Source: an uncultured Flavobacteriaceae bacterium
GTDB taxonomy: Bacteria; Bacteroidota; Bacteroidia; Flavobacteriales; Flavobacteriaceae
NCBI GenBank assembly: GCA_938029725.1
Contig: CALHGE010000029.1
Coordinates: forward strand, 1 to 42,729
Direction of reading: 5' to 3'
Length of the DNA stretch: 42,729 bases
Both the position numbers and the translations under genes were made by a program. Numbering within the stretch: the first letter of the stretch is position 1; the number at the start of each line of letters is the position of its first letter. The notes beneath the pieces are model-generated. The model was not told the origin of the DNA and did not search any database. It saw only the letters and a program-made list of their open reading frames with translations. This document shows positions 17,631 to 25,405 of this stretch, one piece after another.

Positions 17631-17651
17631 GAATCATACTTCTCAAAATTC

Positions 17652-17683
17652 AAAAGCCATTCTTTAACAGGAGTGGCTTTTTT
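17652..17683 (+). terminator. Terminator after the DUF2853 gene
   Basis: AAAAGCCA (17652-17659) pairs with TGGCTTTT (17674-17681), followed by T residues to 17683. It ends the menD-DUF2853 transcript. Confidence 0.8.
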
Positions 17684-17715
17684 CATATCCAATAGTCTTA
17701 ATCGGGTATTAAATG

Positions 17716-17723
17716 TATTTTTG
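17716..17723 (+). promoter_or_regulatory. -7 element immediately before the CvfB-like gene
   Basis: TATTTTTG fits TAnnTTTG and ends 4 bases before the ATG at 17728. It overlaps the codons of a longer reading from 17713, which argues that the ATG at 17728 is the real start and that the mRNA is nearly leaderless. No clear -33 is seen. Confidence 0.5.
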
Positions 17724-17727
17724 CCTA

Positions 17728-18558
17728 ATGATACGATTAGGAGAATACAATACCCTTGAGATACTTAGAACTACTAGTGTTGGTATTTTTTTGGGTGATG
17801 ATGAAGACAATGATATTTTACTACCAATCAAATATATGCCTGAGGCTTATGAAATTGGAGACAAACTAGAAGTTTTTTGTTATCTCGATTATGATGAGCG
17901 ACCAGTAGCTACCAATCTGGAGCCTGGTATTTTGGTAAATGAGTTTCAGCTATTGAAAGTCGCTGATGTAAGTGAGTATGGTGCTTTTTTAGATTGGGGC
18001 TTGGAAAAACACCTTTTAGTGCCTTTTAGAGAACAACGAAGTAAAATGCTAGAAGGGCAATGGTACGTTGTTTTCTGCTATTTAGATAAGAAGAGCAATC
18101 GTCTGGTAGCTTCCAATAAAATAGATAAGTTTTTGAGCAACGAGGAGCTCACCGTCAGGGTTCGCGAAAAAGTTGAACTGATAGTCACTAGGCAAACAGA
18201 TTTGGGTTGGGAAGTTATTATAAACAATGCCCACAAAGGCCTGGTGTATTTGAATGAGGTATTTAAAGAAATTGCCATTGGTGATGCAATGCCCGGGGTG
18301 ATTAAAGAAATCAGAGCGGATAACAAAATTGATGTTTCGCTACAACCTTTAGGTGAAAAAATTTTAGAACCGGCAGCAAATAAAATTTTTGCAACTCTTG
18401 AAGCTCATGGAGGTTATCTACCTTTGAATGATAAATCTGACCCAGAAGCGATTCGTGAAGAATTACAAATGAGCAAAAAAACCTTCAAGAAAGGTATTGG
18501 TACTTTGTATAAAGCTAGAAAAATAGAGATTAAGCCAGATGGAATCCATTCACTTTGA
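17728..18558 (+). CDS. CvfB-like S1 RNA-binding protein
   Basis: A 276-residue cytoplasmic protein from the ATG at 17728 (MIRLGEYN). A reading five codons longer is disfavoured by the promoter element inside it. Layout is that of CvfB/YitL proteins: an N-terminal S1-like unit (TSVGIFLGDDEDNDILLP), a second S1 unit with VADVSEYGAFLDWGLEKHLLVPF, a third with EVIINNAHKGLVYLNEVF, and a C-terminal winged helix (LNDKSDPEAIREELQMSKKT, then KKGIGTLYKARKI). Family members bind RNA and affect virulence regulators in Gram-positive bacteria. The role here is unknown. Flanked on both sides by terminators, so probably monocistronic. Confidence 0.87.
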   Translation: MIRLGEYNTLEILRTTSVGIFLGDDEDNDILLPIKYMPEAYEIGDKLEVFCYLDYDERPVATNLEPGILVNEFQLLKVADVSEYGAFLDWGLEKHLLVPFREQRSKMLEGQWYVVFCYLDKKSNRLVASNKIDKFLSNEELTVRVREKVELIVTRQTDLGWEVIINNAHKGLVYLNEVFKEIAIGDAMPGVIKEIRADNKIDVSLQPLGEKILEPAANKIFATLEAHGGYLPLNDKSDPEAIREELQMSKKTFKKGIGTLYKARKIEIKPDGIHSL

Positions 18559-18564
18559 TGTTAG

Positions 18565-18592
18565 CGACAAAAAAGAGCTATGCCTTTTGTCG
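18565..18592 (+). terminator. Hairpin after the CvfB-like gene
   Basis: CGACAAAA (18565-18572) pairs with TTTTGTCG (18585-18592), loop of 12 bases, seven bases after the stop codon. The T residues are inside the stem, so it is a moderate terminator. Confidence 0.6.
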
Positions 18593-18752
18593 ATAAGCAA
18601 ATGAAAATCAACCTGCTAAAACAGATTTAACATCGTTTTTTTTTTGATAGACCACTAAAAATTCTATTTTTACAACATTAATGTAAACTAATCAATTAGG
18701 GTCTCAGTATTTTGATTAACTTTAAGGAGGTTTACCCCTAAAAATCAACTAA

Positions 18753-19355
18753 ATGCCATTTATAGAAGAAAGCGATTTACTTGAATTGCACAAAGATATC
18801 GACAAGGCGCAAATCATTAACGAACGTCTTTTAGATCAAATAAAAATTAAGAATAAGGAGTTGAAATCAAGCAAGATTCAGCGTAATTTACTTGGTGCTA
18901 CTACTGCTGTTTTTGTCTTTGGTTTGCTCGGGCTTTTCTTGTTCAATGCAGGAAGGCTTAGTATTCCTAATAACTCAGAACAGCAAAATAATCTCTTAGT
19001 TTCTATTGACAGTCTGGATGCAATAAAAGTTCGTATTGATAACCTAAGGGAACAAAACCAAGAGTTGAGTTTGGTAAAGGAGTTTTATTTGGCTAAAAAT
19101 TTCTTAGAAAAAGAAAAAGTATATTCAGTTCAGATAAAATCATTTGTTGATAATAATGTAACACTCGCCTCAGAGGCACTTACCAATACATTATTTGTAA
19201 AAACCAATCCATTTTACTCCTATTCATTAGGGAACTTCGAGACACTTAAGGAAGCCCAATTGTTTAGAATTCAGTTGGTAGATATTGGTTTTAAAGATGC
19301 CTTCGTAGCTTCTTATAAAGAAGGTAAAAGAATTCAAATAGAAGATCCTTATTAA
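18753..19355 (+). CDS. Single-pass membrane protein with coiled coil and SPOR-like C-terminus
   Basis: A 200-residue protein. The cytoplasmic N-terminus (about 1-45) is a charged helix, LHKDIDKAQIINERLLDQIK. One membrane segment, LLGATTAVFVFGLLGLFLFN, spans about 46-65. A periplasmic coiled coil follows (about 75-115, LVSIDSLDAIKVRIDNLREQ). The C-terminal 80 residues read like a SPOR domain: VYSVQIKSF, a middle strand FYSYSLGNFETLKEAQLFRI and LVDIGFKDAFVASYKEGKRI. SPOR domains bind denuded peptidoglycan glycans at division sites. The stop codon is 2 bases before the menA start, so the two are translationally coupled, an odd partner for a quinone prenyltransferase. SPOR assignment is by pattern. 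Confidence 0.68.
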   Translation: MPFIEESDLLELHKDIDKAQIINERLLDQIKIKNKELKSSKIQRNLLGATTAVFVFGLLGLFLFNAGRLSIPNNSEQQNNLLVSIDSLDAIKVRIDNLREQNQELSLVKEFYLAKNFLEKEKVYSVQIKSFVDNNVTLASEALTNTLFVKTNPFYSYSLGNFETLKEAQLFRIQLVDIGFKDAFVASYKEGKRIQIEDPY

Positions 19356-19357
19356 TT

Positions 19358-20260
19358 TTGTCTAAGACTGCTGCATGGTTAAACGCGGCCAGATTAAGAA
19401 CGCTACCCTTATCGGTTTCAGGCGTTGTTGTCGGCACGGCACTTGCTAATTTCTACGGAAAAAACGATTTACTGATATTCATTCTAGCGTTGTTAACGAC
19501 CGTAGGTTTTCAGGTTACATCAAATTTCGCCAATGACTATGGCGATGGTGTGAAGGGTACTGACAATGAGGACAGAATTGGCCCAAAAAGGGCTTTGCAA
19601 AGTGGTTTGCTCACTCGTATAGAACTTAAACGAGGCATTGCAATATCAGTTGTAATCAGTCTTATTTTAGTGGCTGCCTTACTTTATTTTTCATTTGGAT
19701 TGGAAAACATAGAATATTTTGCATTATTTGGCGTTCTAGGACTTCTAAGTATATGGGCGGCGATAAAATATACAGTAGGTAAATCTGCATATGGGTATAA
19801 AGGATTGGGCGATATTTTCGTTTTTCTCTTTTTCGGATTGCTGGCTGTTTTAGGAACTTTATTTTTGTATTCTAAATTTATAACCGGCTCTGCCTGGTTT
19901 CCAGCTGTTGCTATAGGCTTACTAAGCACAGGAGTTTTGAATTTAAACAATCTTAGAGATTTTGAATCTGATACAAAAGCGAATAAGAATACAATGATTG
20001 TAAAAATGGGTTTTCATAATGGGAAGAAATACCATTATGCGCTTATGAGTATTGCTTTTGTTTCTATAGTACTTTTTGTTATTTTTAATGCTCAAGTTTG
20101 GTATCATTATAGTTCACTTTTAGCATTTGTACCCATAGGTATTCATATGAGAAAAGTGTTCAAAACTGAGGAACCTAGGTTACTCGACCCCGAACTGAAG
20201 AAATTGGCGCTGAGTACATTTTTACTAGCCGTACTATTTTATATTACATTAATGAACTAA
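19358..20260 (+). CDS. menA: 1,4-dihydroxy-2-naphthoate polyprenyltransferase
   Basis: An integral membrane prenyltransferase of 300 residues joining polyprenyl diphosphate to dihydroxynaphthoate. It starts at a TTG; no ATG is available before the conserved WLNAARLRTLPLSVSGVVVG. The first Asp-rich motif NDYGDGVKGTDNEDRIGPKR is at about residues 55-74, and the second, NLRDFESDTKANKNT, at about 196-210. Eight or nine hydrophobic segments fit UbiA-family topology. It sits between a SPOR-like gene (2 bases) and a LytTR regulator gene (34 bases), suggesting one operon. Confidence 0.95.
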   Translation: MSKTAAWLNAARLRTLPLSVSGVVVGTALANFYGKNDLLIFILALLTTVGFQVTSNFANDYGDGVKGTDNEDRIGPKRALQSGLLTRIELKRGIAISVVISLILVAALLYFSFGLENIEYFALFGVLGLLSIWAAIKYTVGKSAYGYKGLGDIFVFLFFGLLAVLGTLFLYSKFITGSAWFPAVAIGLLSTGVLNLNNLRDFESDTKANKNTMIVKMGFHNGKKYHYALMSIAFVSIVLFVIFNAQVWYHYSSLLAFVPIGIHMRKVFKTEEPRLLDPELKKLALSTFLLAVLFYITLMN

Positions 20261-20294
20261 TATTTGAAGTCTAACCATATAAACCACAACGACC

Positions 20295-21053
20295 TTGGAA
20301 CAACCTGTTAGAATACTGATCGTAGAAGACAATGTTATCATTGCAGACGATATGCAGTCTATGCTAGAAGAAATTGGTTACGAGATCGTAGATAACGTAA
20401 TTGTCTACGAGCAAGCCGAAGAAGTCTTAAAAACACAAAAAGTTGATCTCGTCTTGATAGACATCATTCTTGCTTCTGATAAAACAGGTATTGATTTGGG
20501 TAAACACATTCGAGAGAATTACGATATTCCCTTCATTTTTGTGACTTCAAATTCAGATAGAGCTACTGTTGAAAATGCCAAAACGGTAAAGCCGAACGGA
20601 TATTTAGTGAAGCCATTTGAACAGCAAGATCTGTATACCTCGATTGAAATTGCGCTTTCTAATTTTACCTATGGGTCAGGCGAAAATAAAGCAGAGGCAA
20701 ACCAAGTAACTGAAGATGACGTTCCGATGTCAAATTCTGTCTTGAAAGATTCAATTTTTGTAAAAAAACAACATTTATACTATCGCATACAGTTTGGTGA
20801 TATTCAATTTATTAAAGCTGATAATGTGTATTTAGAAGTAAATACGGTAGATAAAAAATTCTTAGTACGCTCTCCTTTGAAAGATTACTTGGAAAAGCTA
20901 CCAAAGAACAAATTCTATAGAGCGCATAAATCATACATCGTAAACGTAGATCATATTGACGCGATTAATTCTAAGGATATTATGATTAATAATAATTTGA
21001 TTCCGATCTCTAAAGATTTTAAAGAATTTATTATTTCAGCGATGAATTCGTGA
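20295..21053 (+). CDS. LytTR-family response regulator
   Basis: A 252-residue transcription regulator. Residues 1-120 are a receiver domain: acidic pair at residues 11-12 in ILIVEDN, phosphoacceptor Asp at about 56 in LVLIDIIL, Thr in FVTSN and Lys in LVKPF. After a linker, residues about 150-250 are a LytTR DNA-binding domain, with IFVKKQHLYYRIQFGDIQFI, VDKKFLVRSPLKDYLEKLP, FYRAHKSYIVNVDHI and a final KDFKEF. The start is TTG at 20295-20297, because no ATG lies before the receiver fold. It ends the SPOR-menA transcript at a terminator, and the histidine kinase gene 489 bases downstream is its probable partner. Regulated genes are unknown. Confidence 0.92.
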   Translation: MEQPVRILIVEDNVIIADDMQSMLEEIGYEIVDNVIVYEQAEEVLKTQKVDLVLIDIILASDKTGIDLGKHIRENYDIPFIFVTSNSDRATVENAKTVKPNGYLVKPFEQQDLYTSIEIALSNFTYGSGENKAEANQVTEDDVPMSNSVLKDSIFVKKQHLYYRIQFGDIQFIKADNVYLEVNTVDKKFLVRSPLKDYLEKLPKNKFYRAHKSYIVNVDHIDAINSKDIMINNNLIPISKDFKEFIISAMNS

Positions 21054-21074
21054 TATAAAAGCGCAAGTACCCAA

Positions 21075-21107
21075 TAAAAAAAGAAGCCAAAAAGGGCTTC
21101 TTTTTTT
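21075..21107 (+). terminator. Terminator after the response regulator
   Basis: AAGAAGCC (21081-21088) pairs with GGCTTCTT (21095-21102), extended by A-T pairs on both sides and followed by T residues to 21107. Confidence 0.9.
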
Positions 21108-21363
21108 ATGCTCGAATCTGAGAATTTGAATAGTTTATCAAACTCCATGAAATGCACATAAATCCGACGAAATACATCGAATTTGCTGTGAATCGTTTTT
21201 CACAACAAAAAACAGCCCTTACACAACAATATTCTAGTATTTCAAAAGCATTATAATATTTTTGAAAAACTTAAAAAGGCCCAAACCTTATCCTTGATTT
21301 TAATTGACTTTAGTTGTGAAGGTTGTATGCATTGTTTGGCTGCTTTTTTGGGTGATTTAAGAC

Positions 21364-21403
21364 TTTGACCACTAAACCTATGTTTGGTAGTCAAATATAT
21401 TTG
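21364..21403 (+). promoter_or_regulatory. Operator-like palindrome abutting a -7 element
   Basis: TTTGACCACTAAAC (21364-21377) and GTTTGGTAGTCAAA (21382-21395) form an inverted repeat with 12 of 14 pairs and a 4-base centre. It directly touches TATATTTG (21396-21403), an exact TAnnTTTG -7 element. A dimeric regulator bound here would sit over the -33 region. Transcription would begin near 21409. Confidence 0.55.
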
Positions 21404-21424
21404 CCCCGAAAGATATAGAACACA

Positions 21425-21499
21425 ATCGGTAGCCTAATAAAACGTTTAAAGTAAGACCAAGAGGGGTATCCTCCTTTCTTACATTAGAAATGTACCGAT
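21425..21499 (+). ncRNA. Putative structured 5' leader of the histidine kinase mRNA
   Basis: ATCGGTA (21425-21431) pairs with TACCGAT (21493-21499). Inside, GTAAGA (21451-21456) pairs with TCTTAC (21477-21482), and within that GAGG (21461-21464) pairs with CCTC (21470-21473) around GGTAT. All three helices are fully complementary and nested, lying between the predicted transcription start and the ATG at 21542. It does not match a riboswitch class I know, and no U run follows. Confidence 0.4.
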
Positions 21500-21541
21500 A
21501 GCAACAAGCCACATTAGATTTGGTTTTGATTGAATGAGAAT

Positions 21542-23509
21542 ATGAAAAAACTGCTTGGCATCATCTTTACTTTGTTTTTTATCAGCGCTATGAGCATCAA
21601 GGTGGCTATCGCTCAAGATAGTGCACCAAATGATCAAGGGTATTTTCAAGAATTTCAAGGAACCAAGAGTGCAGAAGATCGCTTCAAACTCTTCTTTGAT
21701 GCTGCGAATAGGTATAATCAGAATTCCGGGTTTGAATGGCTTGACGAGGTTAACGGTTATCTGAACAATTCAGAAAAACTGAATGATTCTATTGAAATAA
21801 AATATTATAAGCTTATTCAGGCTCAAATATTTCATGATATTGGAGATTATGATAAGAGCATAGCCATTGCTAAGGAATTGTACAAGGAGAAAGAACCTTG
21901 GGGTTTGGCAACAAAGGCTACATTACTCGATTTGATGGACGAGACCTATTCTCAATTAGAGCTATATTCAGAGCAGATTGATATTAGAAAAGAAAAAAAG
22001 GAACTTGGTATTTCTGAAAACGTGGTCTTCTATGACATCTATTCCAATCTAGGTCTTCATCGTCAAGCAATGAACGATTATATATTAGAAGAGCAGAAAA
22101 ACATTAAGGAGAAAGACTATTTAGCTAAGGCTATATTTAATAATAATGTTGGAAATTATTTAAGGTTAGACAGATCTTTCCCCATGGCGTTGACTTACTA
22201 TACTAAGGCTGCTGGTTTCATAAAGGTATATTTAAGCGATGTTACAAAGGTAAAATCAGAAAAAATTCTTATTGAAAGCGAAATATTAAGAGGAATTATT
22301 GAGGGTAATATTGGAAAGTGCTTTTTGCTCTTAAAACAATATGAAGAGGCGATACCTCATTTAGATAATAGTGTAGGCACAATAAAAGAATTTAATAAAG
22401 ATAAGTATTCATCAGATCTGATTGAGAATCGCTTGGCAATTGCTGAATGCTATTTGAACCTTGGAGATTTTGAAAAAACTACAGATTATTTATCCGACGG
22501 TTTGCGACCACGAAAACTTGAAAACATCACAAAAAAGAATCGAATTTTTGCTTCATATTACGATAGAACTGGCGACTATAAGAATGAAACCGTTTATTTA
22601 AAGCGCAATATGCGCATACAAGATTCTATTAGAGCTAATAAGACAGAAATTCAAACCCAGCAATTGGCTACTGTAATGGCTGAGGAAAAGGCTTATGCAA
22701 AGTCAAGAATTGAGGAGCAGAAGAAAGCTTTAGAAGAACAGAGAACCGAAATGGTTGAAAAGGAGGAGGAGATTCAAGTAGTGTTTATCATGTTGATTTT
22801 TACACTTTTGGGTTTCGCAGGCTTGGTATATGCCTACCTTTCAAGTATAAAAAGTCAGCGCCTTATTGCTGAACAAAAGAACATCATTGAGAAAGCTTTG
22901 GTCGAAAAAGACTCGCTTTTAAAAGAAATTCACCATCGGGTGAAAAATAATTTGCAAATGGTTTCAAGCTTATTGAGCCTACAGACCAAGAATACTAGAA
23001 GCAAAGCAGCTATTGAAGCCTTAGAAGAAGGTAAAAGCCGCGTAAAAGCAATGGCTTTGATTCATCAAAAGTTATATCAAAATGACGACCTATCGGTTAT
23101 TGAAATGCAAGGGTACATAGAGAGCTTGATCAACAGTGTGCAATCAGTTTATAAAAAAGGTGGGCATAATATAAATATCACGATTGATGCTGAAGGTGTT
23201 GAATTGGATATTGATCGCGCAATTCCCTTTGGCCTGATTTTGAATGAATTGGTTTCTAACTCGTTTAAATATGCATTTCCAAAAAATGATGATGATGGTA
23301 AAATTTACATTCATTTGCGAAAAATAGCAGATCAAGAAGGCTTCTTTGAATATACTGATAATGGAATAGGGTTGCCAGAGGATAGTGACGATAGAGCCAG
23401 CTCATCAATGGGTATTCGCTTAATGAATCGTTTGGTAAATCAGTTGCAATCTCAATTGAATATTGACAAAACAGCCGATGGAGTTCGCTTTTGGTTCAAC
23501 TTCAAATAA
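21542..23509 (+). CDS. TPR-containing sensor histidine kinase (HisKA_2 type)
   Basis: A 655-residue membrane kinase from the ATG at 21542 (MKKLLGII); a TTG 12 bases upstream is a less likely start. A signal peptide (about 1-24, ending in AIAQD) is followed by a periplasmic region of about 340 residues with TPR-like helical repeats (YDKSIAIAKELY, FPMALTYYTKAA, YEEAIPHLDNSV). A coiled coil EEKAYAKSRIEEQKKALEEQ and one membrane helix at about 410-432 come next. The kinase core has the HisKA_2 box EIHHRVKNNLQMVSSLLSLQ, with the phosphoacceptor probably His465. The ATPase domain has LNELVSNSFKYAF, DNGIGLPE and SSSMGIRL. The response regulator gene upstream is the likely partner. Confidence 0.92.
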   Translation: MKKLLGIIFTLFFISAMSIKVAIAQDSAPNDQGYFQEFQGTKSAEDRFKLFFDAANRYNQNSGFEWLDEVNGYLNNSEKLNDSIEIKYYKLIQAQIFHDIGDYDKSIAIAKELYKEKEPWGLATKATLLDLMDETYSQLELYSEQIDIRKEKKELGISENVVFYDIYSNLGLHRQAMNDYILEEQKNIKEKDYLAKAIFNNNVGNYLRLDRSFPMALTYYTKAAGFIKVYLSDVTKVKSEKILIESEILRGIIEGNIGKCFLLLKQYEEAIPHLDNSVGTIKEFNKDKYSSDLIENRLAIAECYLNLGDFEKTTDYLSDGLRPRKLENITKKNRIFASYYDRTGDYKNETVYLKRNMRIQDSIRANKTEIQTQQLATVMAEEKAYAKSRIEEQKKALEEQRTEMVEKEEEIQVVFIMLIFTLLGFAGLVYAYLSSIKSQRLIAEQKNIIEKALVEKDSLLKEIHHRVKNNLQMVSSLLSLQTKNTRSKAAIEALEEGKSRVKAMALIHQKLYQNDDLSVIEMQGYIESLINSVQSVYKKGGHNINITIDAEGVELDIDRAIPFGLILNELVSNSFKYAFPKNDDDGKIYIHLRKIADQEGFFEYTDNGIGLPEDSDDRASSSMGIRLMNRLVNQLQSQLNIDKTADGVRFWFNFK

Positions 23510-23513
23510 ACAG

Positions 23514-24305
23514 TTAGCGCACTGTACTTCTGAGAACTACGTTGTGAAGTAATTTAGGAAACAACCTTAGGTATACTCCGAAGCGTTCTTTTCCGCCGAT
23601 ATATGCCTCAAATTTCTTTTTCTCAATTGCGCGTATCATTTTCTTTGCTAAAGTTTCAGCTGATATGCCATTCTGCGTAGCCATGTCTTGTTCGTTTTGA
23701 GAGGCGCCATTAGCTGTAAGCGCATTCTTTGCAACATTCGTATTTACAAAACCCGGGCAAATTAAAGTTACTCCGATATGATCTTTCTCATGTTCCATGC
23801 GCAGCACATCAAAAAAACCGTGAAGGGCATGTTTTGCGCCGCAGTAGCCCGAACGATACGGGCTTCCGAATTTTCCCATCAGGCTTGTTACTGTCACAAA
23901 ATGCCCACTTTTATTTTTTATAAAATGAGGTAGTAGCGCTTTGGTCAATGCTACTGTGCCTAAGTAATTGATTTCCATCAATTTTTTATACACTTCAAAT
24001 TCTGTTTCTGCTATCAAAGAACGTTGACTTAGTCCGGCATTATTAACCAAAATATCAATCGGTCCGTGCTCACTAACCACATGGGCTGCAATAGCGGGCA
24101 TAGTTTCATAAGCAGCAAGGTCTAAGCAAACAATATGCGTAGTGTCTTGATGTTGACAGTTGCTTTTTACACGCTGAAGTTCTTCCTCTTTTCTCGAAGA
24201 AAGTATGAGCTTGCAATTTCGCTTATCTAGTAAATAGGTGAGTGCTTCACCAATTCCTGATGATGCGCCTGTAATCCAAATTGTTTTTCCGTCTATACTT
24301 GGCAT
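23514..24305 (-). CDS. Short-chain dehydrogenase/reductase
   Basis: A 263-residue classical SDR with the NAD(P)-binding TGASSGIGEAL at residues 12-22, the structural NNAG motif in ILVNNAGLSQRS at about 85-96, the catalytic Ser in VTVTSLMGKFG, and YRSGYCGAKHALHGFFDVL carrying the catalytic Tyr and Lys. The LSSRKEEELQ loop after the second strand has an Arg typical of NADPH preference. The C-terminal basic stretch is amphipathic. DHRS7-like oxidoreductases of flavobacteria look similar. The substrate is unknown. It is convergent with the histidine kinase (4 bases between stops) and divergent from menC. Confidence 0.87.
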   Translation of the reverse strand: MPSIDGKTIWITGASSGIGEALTYLLDKRNCKLILSSRKEEELQRVKSNCQHQDTTHIVCLDLAAYETMPAIAAHVVSEHGPIDILVNNAGLSQRSLIAETEFEVYKKLMEINYLGTVALTKALLPHFIKNKSGHFVTVTSLMGKFGSPYRSGYCGAKHALHGFFDVLRMEHEKDHIGVTLICPGFVNTNVAKNALTANGASQNEQDMATQNGISAETLAKKMIRAIEKKKFEAYIGGKERFGVYLRLFPKLLHNVVLRSTVR

Positions 24306-24334
24306 GTCTCTCTCTTTAAGAGCTAAAATATAGC

Positions 24335-24342
24335 TAAATTTG
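24335..24342 (+). promoter_or_regulatory. -7 element before menC
   Basis: TAAATTTG fits TAnnTTTG and ends 10 bases before the menC ATG at 24353, within the 47-base gap to the divergent SDR gene. No clear -33 motif is seen. Confidence 0.5.
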
Positions 24343-24352
24343 AAGGGAATAG

Positions 24353-25405
24353 ATGAAGGCTACCTATAAAAAATACATTCTTGATTTTAAACGCGCAAGT
24401 GGTACTTCGCGTGGAGTGCTCACTCAGAAAGAAACTTGGTTTTTGATTCTTGAAAATCACGGAGAACTGGGTATTGGCGAATGCGGACTTTTAAAAGGAT
24501 TAAGTTGCGATGATGTGCCTGATTATGAAGAGAAACTAAAATGGACCTGCGACAATATTCATTTAGGAAAAGACGCTCTTTGGAAGCAATTGATTGACTT
24601 TCCTAGTATTCAATTTGGCATTGAGCAAGCATTTTTGTCTTTGAAATCAGAAAACCCTTTTGAAATATTCTCTTCAGATTTTACCCAAAAAGAAAGCCCT
24701 GTAGCCATTAACGGACTCATCTGGATGGGTGATGAAGACTTTATGCGTGAACAGGTGCAAATGAAGTTGCAGGAAGGCTTTCGGTGTATTAAAATGAAAA
24801 TAGGAGCGATCGACTTTGAATCTGAAATCGCGATGCTACAAGCAATACGAAAAATATATTCAAAAGAACAAATAGAGCTACGCGTTGATGCGAATGGCGC
24901 GTTTGCAATACCTGAAGCTTTGCCTAAATTAAAGATTTTAGCAGCATTAGACATTCATTCCATAGAACAGCCGATAAAGCAAGGGAATGGTTATGATATG
25001 AGGCTGCTATGTGCTGAAACGCCATTAGATATTGCTCTAGATGAGGAGCTTATTGGTGTTTTTGATGTAACAAAAAAGGAAGAACTACTACAAACTATTC
25101 AGCCACAATACATCATACTGAAACCAAGTTTAGTGGGTGGTTTTAAAGGAAGCTTAGAGTGGATAAAACTAGCAAAAAAGTACAATATCGGTTGGTGGGT
25201 GACCAGTGCCCTTGAAAGTAATATCGGTTTAAATGCAATTGCACAATGGACTTATACACTGAAAAACGATATGCCGCAAGGCTTAGGAACAGGAAGCTTA
25301 TACACCAATAACCTGCAGAGCCCATTGGTGGTTGCAAAAGGAAACCTATATTACAAAAACAACCAATACTGGAAAACCAACCTAATTCAAGAATTATGTA
25401 TATAG
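24353..25405 (+). CDS. menC: o-Succinylbenzoate synthase
   Basis: A 350-residue enolase-superfamily enzyme dehydrating SHCHC to o-succinylbenzoate. The catalytic set of the family is present: CIKMKIGAIDFESE (KxK) at about residues 145-158, LRVDANGAF (Asp) at about 177-185, SIEQPIKQGN (Glu) at about 204-213, ALDEELIG (Asp/Glu) and YIILKPSLVGG (Lys) at about 256-266. The ending WWVTSALESNIGLNAIAQW is also typical. Related mandelate-racemase enzymes and dipeptide epimerases share the fold, but the start of menE two genes later settles the assignment. Its 3' end overlaps the CPBP gene by 10 bases. Confidence 0.94.
   Translation: MKATYKKYILDFKRASGTSRGVLTQKETWFLILENHGELGIGECGLLKGLSCDDVPDYEEKLKWTCDNIHLGKDALWKQLIDFPSIQFGIEQAFLSLKSENPFEIFSSDFTQKESPVAINGLIWMGDEDFMREQVQMKLQEGFRCIKMKIGAIDFESEIAMLQAIRKIYSKEQIELRVDANGAFAIPEALPKLKILAALDIHSIEQPIKQGNGYDMRLLCAETPLDIALDEELIGVFDVTKKEELLQTIQPQYIILKPSLVGGFKGSLEWIKLAKKYNIGWWVTSALESNIGLNAIAQWTYTLKNDMPQGLGTGSLYTNNLQSPLVVAKGNLYYKNNQYWKTNLIQELCI

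Larger units (their letters stand above)
21108..21541. other. Long gene-free regulatory stretch before the histidine kinase
   Basis: No gene is visible in over 400 bases. The right half holds a large palindrome next to a -7 element (21364-21403) and a foldable leader (21425-21499), listed separately. The left half (21108-21360) is AT-rich with no structure that I can support. Confidence 0.5.
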
